Source: Craspedostauros australis
Taxonomy: Eukaryota; Bacillariophyta; Bacillariophyceae; Mastogloiales; Achnanthaceae
Assembly (NCBI GenBank): GCA_026770025.1
Contig: JAMXDE010000029.1
Span: 434,001-498,000 of the forward strand
DNA: 64,000 nt
Direction of reading: 5' to 3'
Positions within the stretch are counted from its first letter, which is position 1; every line of letters starts with the position of its first letter. The notes under the pieces are model-generated. The model was not told the DNA's origin, ran no database searches, and worked only from the letters and a program-made list of their open reading frames with translations. Positions 22,400 to 33,300 of the stretch are shown one piece after another. The translations under genes and the position numbers were made by a program.

Positions 22400-23676
22400 T
22401 TAGAACTTCTTCTTGGCCTTCCCGGACTTGTTGATGAGACTCTTGTGGATATGCGGGATGACACCACCTCCTGCGATCGTGGCCTTGATCAGGGCATCCA
22501 GCTCTTCATCTCCCCGAATGGCGAGCTGCAAGTGACGCGGAGTGATGCGCTTCACCTTCAGATCCTTGCATGCATTTCCGGCAAGCTCCAACACCTCGGC
22601 AGTGAGGTATTCGAGGATGGCGGACGTGTACACAGCGGCTGTGGCTCCGACGCGATGCCCCTGGTGGACGGAGTTCTTCAGGAAGCGGTGCACACGACCG
22701 ACTGGGAACTGAAGGCCGGCCTTGGAACTTCTGGATTGCGGGGCCTTCTTGCTCGTTGGGGCTTTGCCGCCCTTGCCACCTTTGCCTCCCTTTCCGCCTT
22801 TTCCTGACTGCTCGTGCGAGCATTGCGCAGTTCATGGTGCAGTGTTCATGGTTGATTGTTTACGTCATTTCGTGTTGCAATGGTCGTTGTTTCCGTGGTG
22901 TGGTGTTCCCACAGGCGTAACGGACGTCGCAGCAACGAGGGAGAACGCAATTGGGAGAATCAACGAACGAACGAACGCAATCATGTCAGATTCACACAAA
23001 CGCGCATACCACACATAGATGCAGGCGGCAGGCATGCGATGTTCGCAAGGCCCACACAGCAGCATGCGAACAACATCGACGGCGACGACGATGGAGGAGA
23101 GGAGAATGCAGGAGGATGGTGGAGTTAGCCAGTGCGCCGTTCATGGTTGCGAGAGTTGACGCAGGATGTGCATTGTTGTTGTTGCTGCTGCTGTTGTTGC
23201 TGTGGTCCACGTGTACAGAGAAGCACGCAGATGGCGCTGCGATGCTCTCGAAAAGAGCGAAGACGGCCATTGCCATCGCTGATTGCTACTCTGACGCTCA
23301 ACAGAAGCGGTAGCAGCAACGGCGGGGCTGACATCACGCGTGGCGCTTCGACATGGTGGTTTCTGTTGTGGCCCTGTGCTGTCGGTGCCGATCAGCATCA
23401 GTGGGCGAAGCTGACTGCGGATGTGTCTGTCTCCATCTTGGCGTCTCGTTTCGCCGCACCGCACAGCGTCCGTTGCGTACACGAACCCACCAGCAACAAC
23501 AGCTCAGCAGAACAGTTTCGCGCCGCGTTCAAAAACCTGTCATGGTCGTTGGGGCCTTCAAAACTCGATTTCTCCTTCAATATCGGTCGGATCACGTTGA
23601 AAGTAGCACCGTCCTTCGACCAACAATGCTGCGCACACGATGATGCCCTCCGATCCGCTTGGCTCCGACTTACCAT
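22400..23676 (-). CDS. H2A.Z: Histone H2A.Z variant (ATG in a separate first exon)
   Basis: Main exon 22400-22807 encodes [15 protein letters not shown], then [20 protein letters not shown], the fold, and ends in [13 protein letters not shown] and [37 protein letters not shown] and the GGGVIPHIH tail identify the replacement variant H2A.Z, which is deposited at promoters, not canonical H2A. The frame is closed by a TGA 27 bp upstream with no ATG, so the start must come from another exon. The best candidate is at 23674-23676 (minus): ATG followed directly by a consensus donor GTAAGTC. With acceptor CAG at 22808 this gives MSGKGGKGG in frame, 136 residues, and an 866-nt intron. An E2F-like palindrome lies about 116 bp upstream of that ATG. 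The histone identity is certain; the first exon is inferred. Confidence 0.85.
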
Positions 23677-23791
23677 TGTTGCAGAAGAGTTTGTTGTTGA
23701 GTTGTGATGCGTAACGGGTTCGGTCCTGTTTTTGCCGTTTGTGGCAGACCATGGTGGAACCTTCGCGCGCCGGGACTTACTACTCCGGGTG

Positions 23792-23803
23792 TTGGCGCGC
23801 CAA
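23792..23803. promoter_or_regulatory. E2F-like palindrome upstream of H2A.Z
   Basis: TTGGCGCGCCAA, a perfect 12-bp palindrome continued by AAA (TTTTGGCGCGCCAA when read on the minus strand), matches the E2F/DP consensus TTTSGCGC. It is placed 116 bp upstream of the inferred H2A.Z start codon, as expected for a cell-cycle-regulated histone gene. Confidence 0.6.
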
Positions 23804-24162
23804 AAATAATTCAAAACAAAGGGCCTAAGTAAGTACTGTCAATGAACACTACGACCACAATCAAGATTCCAGAGATACAGACCCAATTTTGCTGCGATTG
23901 TGATCATTTTGTGAGGATACAAGGTGAGAGAGCACACTCCTCAGAGACAGAGTGTGTGAGCACAATCCCAACCACAGTGCTCCTGATCCACTATCGATTC
24001 CAACTACACTCTATCAGCACCCTCAATCTCTCTACTAGAGAGAAAGAAAGAGAGAGAGAAAGATGAGATGGGATAAGAAGACAGCGACAGAATTTATTCG
24101 CGTCGACATGCTCCCTTCGCCCAACACGGAACCCTGCCAGTACGAGGATGTACTGTTCTTCG
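23804..24162. other. Intergenic region with GA-rich microsatellite
   Basis: Between the H2A.Z promoter and the 3' end of the glycosyltransferase-like gene. An aga/gaga-rich run occupies about 24037-24063. No gene is seen. Confidence 0.4.
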
Positions 24163-25905
24163 TCACTGGCCTTGTTGCGCTCCGTCTTCTTGTTCTGCTT
24201 CTGCTGCCTCTTCGCCTTTTTCCTCTTGACGAAGCCAGGACATGACGCGTTGACGATACACTTTGATTTTCATGTTCATGAGGCTGGACAGACGTTCGCT
24301 GCGATCGAACTGATGCACGATGGGGGACACCGTGCCGTCCTTGTTGTGCACCATCCCTGTTCCATTCCGGAACCCTTCCAACGGATTGTCCTTGCCGTTC
24401 GTGGAGACGATACCGAATCGATTCGGAACGATCTCGACACGGTCAATTCCCGTCTGGCTGTGCAGCTGCTGGGTGTGCACCAGGACGTTGTGGACACCTT
24501 GATCGCCTGCAGTCAGGTAGGTGCCCTGCGTGTTGTCAATATCGTGCAGCATGAGCAGCAAGTACTGTTGCATCGCGACGACACCACCGATGGTGACGCC
24601 GGAGCAGATCCTTGCGGATGTGCGGAGCTGCTCGAACATGGACGAACTGTAGAGCATGGTAAGCCAGACCTTGTTGATCGGCGATCCTTCCAATTTTTGT
24701 ACCAGACTCTCTTCGAAGACTTGTATTGTGGTTGGAGTAATGCCTGCTGTTTGGAATGTGGTGGTGGGATCTGCTGATCTCATCGTCTCAGTGTCTACGT
24801 CGCTTTTCGCTTTGTTGTCGTTGCTCCCAATGAGACGCGAATCACTCGCAGGAGTACGGAAAGGAGGACGAGGCGCCGAGCCATCCTTCCCAGCAAAGAA
24901 GGCAGTCTGATGTTGAAACGGATCGAGTTGGAAATACAGATCACGTGCATCCACCAGCAGGATGCGGCTCTTGGCCGGATTGTAGTGCCGTGACCACAAC
25001 CAGTAGTACTCGTACCGCACTCGTTTCGCGATGCGCGGGCGGCCAGTCAAATCAGCGGCTCCGGATTGCGTCGTACCAGTATGTGGGTGCGTGTAGACAT
25101 CGTCCATGCTGCAGCGGATCTTCGTTGGGTCGATGTTCTTGTCGCACCCTCCGATCTCGTAGACGATGATGGTGTTATTGGTGGATTTCGTTCTGTACCG
25201 CAGGTAGTCCTTCAACCGGGCGTCCACTTTCCTCCGGAACTTGACTCCGACTACGATGTCCCCGGTGTAACCCGTGTCCAGCAGAGTCTCAATGAGCGTG
25301 AGGAAGACAGAGAGTCCGAAGCCCTTCACGAAGCAGAAGACGGCATCCGAATCTGGATGGTGCGTACCCATGAGCGGTTGGATCGAAGGAGTGACAAAGT
25401 GTCTGCCCGGCGGATGATACAAATACGGTCTCTTTTGGATGTTCTCATTCAATTGTTGTTGTTGTTGTTGTTGTTGCTGCTGTTGCTGCTGCTGCTGATT
25501 GGAGAGGATCGACGGCGGAGCCTTGCGAAAGGTCGCCAAAGCCCGAACATCCGCCATCGTGTGTGCGAGCCTATTCAGCGGCAGCAAAGGAGCTGCCTCA
25601 TCCAACCGGCTGTGGATCGTTCCATCTTCACCCGAGAAGGCAGCGCCTCCTCCACGTGAGCTCGTTTGTGGCTGATCCCGGACGATGGCATTCTGGCTTG
25701 GTTCCGCCCCATCATCTTTCCGAGCAGAGGATGGAACGAGGCAGGGATCGACATATTTGTACAGATGTTCATACGAGTACCCGTAGATTGAGTGCAGGAG
25801 ATGAATGCCCACGGATGACACCAGGAAGACGCCTGCGATGAAGTAGACTGCCGCTGCAGTCGGAGTGGCTTCGAAGGACCAACAGCTGCGACGTTTGATA
25901 ACCAT
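24163..25905 (-). CDS. Type II membrane glycosyltransferase-like protein
   Basis: About 580 residues from the ATG at 25905 (MVIKRRSCW). The frame is open to an ATG at 26100, but the 25905 start places basic residues directly before a single signal-anchor helix (AAVYFIAGVFLVSSVGIHLL), the usual layout of a Golgi type II enzyme. A polar stem with a polyglutamine tract (about 25455-25500) follows. The lumenal part has FCFVKGFGLSVFLTLIETLL, YTGDIVVGVKF, and RILLVDARDLYFQLDPF, a D-x-R-D motif like that of a plant and algal GT-A-like family whose metal site uses this acidic pair, plus GDQGVHNVLV and a C-terminal SPIVHQFDR. I recognise the pattern but cannot name the family or its donor sugar. Glycosyl transfer in the Golgi is an inference. 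Confidence 0.6.
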   Translation of the reverse strand: MVIKRRSCWSFEATPTAAAVYFIAGVFLVSSVGIHLLHSIYGYSYEHLYKYVDPCLVPSSARKDDGAEPSQNAIVRDQPQTSSRGGGAAFSGEDGTIHSRLDEAAPLLPLNRLAHTMADVRALATFRKAPPSILSNQQQQQQQQQQQQQQQLNENIQKRPYLYHPPGRHFVTPSIQPLMGTHHPDSDAVFCFVKGFGLSVFLTLIETLLDTGYTGDIVVGVKFRRKVDARLKDYLRYRTKSTNNTIIVYEIGGCDKNIDPTKIRCSMDDVYTHPHTGTTQSGAADLTGRPRIAKRVRYEYYWLWSRHYNPAKSRILLVDARDLYFQLDPFQHQTAFFAGKDGSAPRPPFRTPASDSRLIGSNDNKAKSDVDTETMRSADPTTTFQTAGITPTTIQVFEESLVQKLEGSPINKVWLTMLYSSSMFEQLRTSARICSGVTIGGVVAMQQYLLLMLHDIDNTQGTYLTAGDQGVHNVLVHTQQLHSQTGIDRVEIVPNRFGIVSTNGKDNPLEGFRNGTGMVHNKDGTVSPIVHQFDRSERLSSLMNMKIKVYRQRVMSWLRQEEKGEEAAEAEQEDGAQQGQ

Positions 25906-28483
25906 GCCTGCTGAATACTTGGAATGCGTTGGCAACCTTGCGATGATTTTTGCTGCAGCACCCCTCTCTCTCTCCAGCTCTGGTATTTGCCTTGTGGTTT
26001 GGGTGTCCTTGGTTCTGTCGATACCGTTGATGTTGTTGTTCTGTTCTCGGTGGTGCCATGCGTGTGGGCGATCTTTGATGTACGAGTATCCGTGAGTCAA
26101 AGAGTCGTAGTCACGCGTGCTCAGACGAGCATTGGTTTGGTCATTTCTTTGGGTTGTGACCCTTCACAACCGCGACTGACGAAAAAGATGGTCGCGACGC
26201 ACATCACCAACGGACGCGTTTTTGTGGATGAATGATTTGGATACGATCATGGTGTGTTGGGATTTATGGGCGGTTGGATGGGCAAGCGATGTGATGGGTC
26301 GCGTCGACTTCACCATGGCGCGACAGGAGTGAGAGGAAGGATGGACTATTCCGTTCCTCCACTCGTATCCGCCCTCTATTGGTACTTCAGCATTTGTCCC
26401 ATCGCCACTGCTGTCTCCATTGCCTACAATTCCTATGTCAGTGCGCAAGGATGGACCAGGTCAGCACAGATTGGCTACTCGCAGTACCTCATCATGCTCT
26501 GACCATCGCCTTCACATGCCAAGAGCAATTAGTTCGTACCTGAAAGTGTTGATCTTTCTTTCAACCCGATCCTTGAGCGATGCAAACATCCTTGAGGAGG
26601 TGGTATTGTGCTTGTTTGTGCTGCGCTGCTTCGTGTGCCAAACGTTCAGAGCCGTGGCAGAATGGAGCGGAAGTGGACGATGGCGCCAATCCGGCACGCT
26701 GCAAGGACTTTGATGAGATCGATCTGCCACACAGGAATGCGACGGATTGTCAGCGCAGTACAGGAAAGGAGAAGAGCATCGCGCGCCGATTGATGTGAGA
26801 AACGCAAGAATGACGATGGTCTCCCATGTACGTACGAGTATGGATACACAGATGACAGCGTTCAGAAAGGGGAAGGTCGTGATCGCGCAAAGATGTCAGG
26901 CAAGAAGCGCACCAGTCTCTGGACGTGCAAACCGCACCACAATCGAACGATGCGCGAAGCCGTCTGGGCCACCTTCCACGATCGACAGATTTATGAGACG
27001 ATCGACTTGCCATTTCCATGGTCTTGCATGGGTGTGGTGCATACCAGAGAGAGGCAGTACCTACAATAGGTATGAACTATAATACTCTAATACGCGTACA
27101 TCAAACGAGATTTATCGATCTCGCATCATTGTTGTACACACCAGTAGATCGTGGAGCAGCTCGCGCTTTGGAGACAACCCACATCTTGATTGGCATCGAC
27201 GAACACAGACGGGACACAAAAGCCGCACAGAGCATTCCACATCAAAGTGATTCCTCGACCCCTGATGAAAGTCACCGAACAGGTCGCGTTTTTCGAGACG
27301 TGCCTGACATCATTCCTGAATCTCCTTTTTTGAGGAAACATGTAGGTATCCCTAGCATTTCAGATCGAGTACAAATAATATATGTGTTAGTTTGCGATTG
27401 ATATAGATAGGGATAATGGGAAGAAGAACCGAGACCCACGAATTGCGAATTTGGAAGAAGAGGTTTGTTCCAAAACGAAATTCTGTTGTTGGGATTGTTC
27501 TCTTGGTGGACCGTGCCGTATCAGCGGTCTCAGTTACGGAGCGCCCGGAACAATTCTCCAACCAGATGGCTCAGGTCTCCATCTGCCGATCCTTCTTTCG
27601 GCAACTGGTCTGAGGACAACAAGGCTGGGAAAGTGGGGAAAGGAGCTCGTTCGCGGCGCAATGGGAGAGAGCAAGAAGAATCGGTGGACAGCTGTCGTGA
27701 GGGATTCTGGGTCCTGTCGACATCGCTCCATCACAACACAGCAAGTCATAACACCGCACAGTCATAACACAGCGTGTGGGACGACACCTTCCTTTTCTCG
27801 TCTGCCGATCGGCACATTCATAAACCCCATCAAGCGAGAACTCTGCTTTCTTCGCCCTCCATCGAAACCCTCCTGCACCCACGCTCCGTCACCTCATAAT
27901 ATCAAACTGCGACGAGCGACAACACTCCCCAAGCCCAACATTCACGGCCGCCATCACCGTCGACCTCGTTGAGCGCAACAACCTCAACCTCACCCAGAGA
28001 CCAGATCACGAACAGTGCAACCACAAAAGTCAACGAAGGCCAACGATAAAGTAGGTCACGAAGCGATGGGGGCAGGACAATGGTGCAACTCCCAATCAAT
28101 CGTTTGTGTGCTTGCTGACGGGGGCAGCTCTGGAGACGGAGCGTTGCGTAGGTGATCATTTCATACACTCAACGAAACACGCTCTCATGTTCCCATCGGA
28201 ATGCTCAACCTGTCTCTCTCGCACGCACATGCATTCTCTCACCGATGTTTGCCTCATTCCATGCACCCTCAACTTGGATGCGCACTTTTCTCCGCTCGGC
28301 CATCTCCCATTGAAACAAGAAAGGACGAAGCGTGGATCAGTTCGAATCTGGATCATCGCACGACATTGGCAAACACTCATTGACGAGCACACTCATTTGA
28401 GAGGAAGTTGAAGCACGGCCAAGCGTGACATCGCAGCATCAAAGCAACCATATAGAGCAACAGCGAGAACAGAACGACGCAAG
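25906..28483. other. 2.5-kb intergenic region; no gene recognised
   Basis: It separates divergent genes (glycosyltransferase-like on minus, isochorismatase on plus). Open frames up to 173 codons (plus 27451-27972) show no family pattern and overlap others in different frames. TACGAGTA octamers occur at 26081-26088 and 26833-26840. The last 200 bp before 28484 probably form the leader of the hydrolase gene. Non-coding RNA or a lineage-specific gene cannot be excluded. Confidence 0.3.
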
Positions 28484-29980
28484 ATGGAGGTCTACACAGA
28501 ACTCAAATGGAACAGCGCGCTTCCGCTGAATTCCGAACAGCTGATTAAAATCCCACCAAATGATGAGGACGATGGCGGAGCCAACATTTCTGGCAGCTCA
28601 TCCAACGCATCCATCGATTGTGTTGCTGACGATGGCAAAGATGCCCTGCCAATCAAGCACGCATCAGCCGAAAGTATGACTGACGGTGCTGCTGCACCAG
28701 AGACTTCGGCCAATGCTGCAACTATGGCCGCAAGCACAAATGCAAAGGCAACAACAAATGCAACAACGAACGCGACCGCGACAGTGTCATCATCCACCAT
28801 TGCGACCATGCCACTGCATGCCGACAACACTGCGCTGCTCGTTGTCGATGTCCAACCGGAGTACTGGTCGCACTGCCCGGCCGTTCGAGAGGACTTTCCG
28901 CACTTCCCGGACAAGCTCGCGCAGACCGTGGAGACCTGCCGCAAGCGCAACATCAACAAGATCATTTGGGTCCGCGCAGACTACCGCTACTCGCATTCTC
29001 CATGGCTGGTCCAGTTCGCCCGCATCCACCAGATGAAGATCTTCGAGAGCAAGACCATGCGCGATGAAATCCCCTGCGATCCAAATTCCGCCGACTTCAC
29101 GTGGGAGACCTTCGCGACGCCGCAGGGCGGGGATGTCATCATCCCCAAGTCCTCGTGGTCCTCCACCAGCAACACCTCCCTCATGGACGTCCTGCGCATG
29201 TCGGGCATCGACACCGTGCTGGTCTGCGGCCTCATCACCTCCGTCTGCGTGCAGCACTCCGCCTTCGGTCTCTTCGAGGCTGGCTATCGCACCATCCTCG
29301 TCACCGACTCCTGTGCGGATCGTGGTATGGCGCGTCATCAGGCCGCGCTTGCGCTCTACGGAGACTACATGTACGAGCTCGTCACGAGCGACGATCTGGA
29401 AATACATCTCAAGGCCTCGCAGCCCGTCTGGGTCACGCCGCACAACATCTCCAGGGTGTCTCCCCTCCTCACGCCAGTCTCGTCGGCCATGTCGTTGAAC
29501 AGAATGGATTCAGTGGCATCCAGCATGTCCGCGATGACGCTGGGACCTCCTGCTTCCGGCGTCATGGACAGGGCGTCACCTGCCAACATCGGCATGCCGC
29601 ATCCTCAATGGAACGGCGGTTCGCATTCCGGCAGTTCGACGCCACGCAACTCGGTGCACGTCCCAACCTTGGCGGCGGCGCAACAGCCAGCCGCGATTTC
29701 GGGCACCCCGTTCCAGCAGCCGCAGGCTCATTCGCCCACTATGCTCCCGCCTGGATATCCATACAGCGAAGTCAACGTGAACAGCAGCAGATCGAACATG
29801 CCGTCCGTCGTGGGCAACGGGACATTGATCCCGCCTCAATCGGTTCCAATGCAGGAGCAACCTTTCGTGATTCCGCCAAACGACAAGATCAGCAACCACG
29901 CTGCGCAACATCAGCAGTCGCTGCCATCAAGCAATCACAGGCATCAGCACTACAATGCGCTGTGTCAAACTGCTCGATGA
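28484..29980 (+). CDS. Isochorismatase/nicotinamidase-family hydrolase with long extensions
   Basis: 498 residues. The catalytic domain is about 116-306. TALLVVDVQPEYW supplies the catalytic Asp, VIIPKSSWSS the Lys (about 222), and GLITSVCVQHSAFGL the nucleophilic Cys (about 254), completing the D-K-C triad of cysteine hydrolases such as nicotinamidase and isochorismatase-like proteins. AGYRTILVTDSCADR and HQAALALYG follow, as is typical. A cis-peptide bond normally precedes the Cys in this family. The substrate cannot be read from sequence. The N-terminal 110 residues are acidic and A/T/N-rich, and the C-terminal 190 residues are S/P/Q/N-rich and probably disordered; typical family members are only about 180-220 residues. 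The start is the ATG at 28484, after an A-rich leader. Confidence 0.85.
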   Translation: MEVYTELKWNSALPLNSEQLIKIPPNDEDDGGANISGSSSNASIDCVADDGKDALPIKHASAESMTDGAAAPETSANAATMAASTNAKATTNATTNATATVSSSTIATMPLHADNTALLVVDVQPEYWSHCPAVREDFPHFPDKLAQTVETCRKRNINKIIWVRADYRYSHSPWLVQFARIHQMKIFESKTMRDEIPCDPNSADFTWETFATPQGGDVIIPKSSWSSTSNTSLMDVLRMSGIDTVLVCGLITSVCVQHSAFGLFEAGYRTILVTDSCADRGMARHQAALALYGDYMYELVTSDDLEIHLKASQPVWVTPHNISRVSPLLTPVSSAMSLNRMDSVASSMSAMTLGPPASGVMDRASPANIGMPHPQWNGGSHSGSSTPRNSVHVPTLAAAQQPAAISGTPFQQPQAHSPTMLPPGYPYSEVNVNSSRSNMPSVVGNGTLIPPQSVPMQEQPFVIPPNDKISNHAAQHQQSLPSSNHRHQHYNALCQTAR

Positions 29981-30384
29981 ATCGTGCAGAACGATTACCA
30001 TCCAGCGAATCCAGACAGGCGTGGTGGAGGATGGCAAAGGGGACCAACTGCTCTATTACATCCCTCCTTTTCAGACACAAGATGAGAGATGACAGACATC
30101 ACGACGGTGTCATCCACAGAGAATGGCAATCATGGCTCTGCATGGATGCATCTTCCAATGTAAATACACCACAAACTAACAATTGAATGAATGCAACAAT
30201 TGATGAATGGAAACGCAGATGGGCTTCCGCCATTAGTTCTCTGATGATGATGGGAAGGCCCCATTGAATGCCAGATCAAGTACTCTTTCGATCTTACCCG
30301 TTTTAGCTTTGTACTGAACGTCAAAATGGATGCTCTGCTTCTCAGTTGATTGGCTATCGTAACCTCCGAAGTACCCATCTACAT
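29981..30384. other. Region between convergent genes
   Basis: About 400 bp of 3' flank between the hydrolase gene and the TRF4-like transferase gene. No coding sequence or strong repeat is seen. Confidence 0.4.
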
Positions 30385-33300
30385 CTACAATTCGTAGAGC
30401 ACGTCTTCACTTTGCAACAGGCACTTGAGCAATGGATACGATTCGATACCGCCGAAGAAGGCACCGCCGCCCGTGTTCTCGTCGTCGTTGTCGGTGGGCA
30501 ACACCTCGCCAGTGGAGTGGCTATCCCATTCCAGACTGGCCAGCAAGGCACGGTGGGCATCTGAGAATGCGCGTTGGATTTGGAAGACGCGAAAAGCGTT
30601 GCGTCCGACGTTGTTGCCAGGGCTTAGCGGGTCCTCCACGAACAGCGGATCGAATGTGAAAGGGCGGTTCGTGTGATCCAGGTTGCCATGGAATGTGCGC
30701 TGGTGCTGCTGATGATGATGCTGCGATCGAGATTGCGGCCTCGTTTGCGCTTTCGGATGTTGCTGCGCTTCCTGCTTCCTGGGATGGTGCTGCGGTTGTT
30801 GTGCCGCTTGTGCAAAGCTTGTTTTGCGCGATAGTTTGCTGCTTTCGCTATTGCGGCGGTAAAACTCGGGCTGTGCTTTCGGAGGCTGCGGTGGTGGCGC
30901 TGGTTGCTGCTGAGATTGGTACGGTGTGACCGTCCATGGCCGCGGGAAGTACTGGCGACATCGGACGCTGATGCCGGTCGCTCGTGGGTTGAAGCAGTTG
31001 CCGTAAAAGTCAAGAAATCCCATCAGCAACGATCCGCAATCGCCGACGGTGGCTGGCTGATCTTGCAGGTACCGTGCCACCATTAGGAACAGACAGTACG
31101 ACGATAGTCCACCTGTGTACGCTGTCAACAAGTTACGATCCAGCAAGAACTGCTTCAGCAGCAGAACGAGCGGCCGGATCATCGGCATCTCCTCAAGGAT
31201 CTGCGCGACCATCTCGTTGGCTTCCAGACCATGGTGCTCGGGGCTATCAAAGCTCACATCCAGCTGCAGCATCCTCGCGCGCGTGTCCTTCGTGGAGACC
31301 TTGATGACAGGGACGACGGTCCGTTCGATTAGCTTGATGGATCGTGGATCGATCCAGGATTCGCCCTTGAGTTGGCGTGCCATGAGCTTCTGCGACGTTT
31401 CATTGATGGCATTGCGTCCCTCCAGCACACCGGGGGCCAAGGCAGGCGCGTTCTTGTGTACAGCGGGTAGACACACCACGAAATCGAGATCAGAGCTCGG
31501 CAGACACAACCCGGACATGTGGCTGCCGTACAGCTTCACTTGCGCGCGAGGCCAGATGGTGGTCACGAATCGTGTGAAACGCTCGATTGCCATGCGACGT
31601 TTGGCTGCCTGCTTCCGCAGCTGCCCGTTGATGGAGTTCAGGAATCGGAAGATATCCTTCGTCAATCGCGATTGCAGCTCATGCGAATTCATGAGAGGAT
31701 CTGTGATGGGCACCATTCCCACCGAGACGCCAGCTTGAAGGTTGCTGATATTCAGAGGACCAGAGCTCGTGGGTTCAACCGACGCGTCTGAACCTGCGGT
31801 GGTTTGATTCGACGACAGTCCGCGCAGCGTATCCGCACGCGAGCGAGAACGCACATCGTACATCTCATCTTCGCTGACCTGCGATTCGTGATCGCCCGAG
31901 CGGTGAATGCCAGCATCGCTCATGGGACCGAGCCGCTTGCGATGCTGCTGCATGCTGCCATGGAAGAAGGCAGGCATTCCATGCGGATCCACATGCTCCG
32001 GCACGAACACATGCGGTGCATTGAACCCGCCTTGAGCGTAATCTAACGCCGGATGCGTCGGCGTCGTTTGCTGCGCAGCGAGCATGGATCGCAGTTTGGC
32101 GACCTCCGCTCCGTACGTCAAGCACAGGTCACGGAATGTGTTGCGCTCTTCCCTCAATTGCGCCACCTCTTCCGGTTCGCGCTGAGATAGTGCAGATGTG
32201 ATCGTGGTGGTTTCATCCTTCGCAAAGGATCGTTCATCTGTCATGCTCCGGGATGCTACATTGGAATACGTCCGACGCGATTCGCTATTCCATTGCTGAT
32301 CCTGCGCGAGTCCTTCGACCGCCGTTTCACTCTGCACGCAGGATTCTCGATGTGATGCCTTCCGCACGGCCTCCAGAAATGGCAAACCCAAGCTGCCCTT
32401 CGATGCCTTCAGAGGCTTGGCAAAGCCTTTCATGGCGGTCGCGCGGTACGAGTTCTGATGCTCGATCATGCGGATGGGTCGTCGCTGGCGGATGTCGTGG
32501 TCGTCGCGGAACGTGGATCTGCGGAAAAGATCTTCGCGTGGCCTGCTCTCCTTCGGTGTCGCGCCTTGGGATGGAACGGGCGAGCTCGGAAGGCTGCCCG
32601 GCAGACTGCCACTCGCAATGGCAGAGTACGATCTGACGCTCTTGGACTTCAAGCTGTGGTTCCCGATTCTCTCCGGTGTCAACGAGGCGGACCGCTTCAG
32701 CGTTTGAAGATCTGCCAGTGACACCAATATTGGCGATAGCGTCGGTGGCGGTGTGACCGGCGCCTCGGGTGACGGTGACCTGCAACCCATCGGCACCGGT
32801 GACTGCGTCGGTGGAGTCACTGCTTCTGCTGTTGCCGTGATCATCGGCGATGCTCCCCCGCGCACCACCGCCGCAACCTTCATGGTCGCTCGTGCGGCAG
32901 GCACACCCGATTTCATCGCAACGTGGTCAAGCGTGGCATTCTTTGCTTCCAAGGCCTTCGCATCTTTGGTCTTGTGATTGTTTTCCCCTCCAAGTTTCAC
33001 GTTTGCTCCCGCAATACCCTTGCTGGCAGCAGTGTCGAACTTGGCATGCATGGCATCAGCACCAAGGCCCCTCGCATCATCCGCAGGATCGCGCTCCTTC
33101 ATTTCTTCCTCGTCGTCGTCTTCATCATCGTCGTCATCTTCTTCCTCCTCCAGGATGATATCTGGCTCTGACTGCATCGAACTTGGGTCCGTGGGGATGC
33201 TGAGGAGGCTGTTGGAATTGTTGAATTCAACCGTGTCAACCGAGTGTTGCGCTTCCTTTGACGATTCGTAGAGCTCCAACTCTTCCTCCACGTCGCCTAT

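Noticed and set aside
26640-26700. Possible tRNA (gccgtggcagaatggagcgg)
   Set aside because: No matching T-loop (GGTTCRANTCC) or closing acceptor stem follows within tRNA distance.
27451-27972. 173-codon plus-strand open frame before the isochorismatase gene
   Set aside because: No motif, and composition differs from the real genes; two other plus frames overlap the same stretch.
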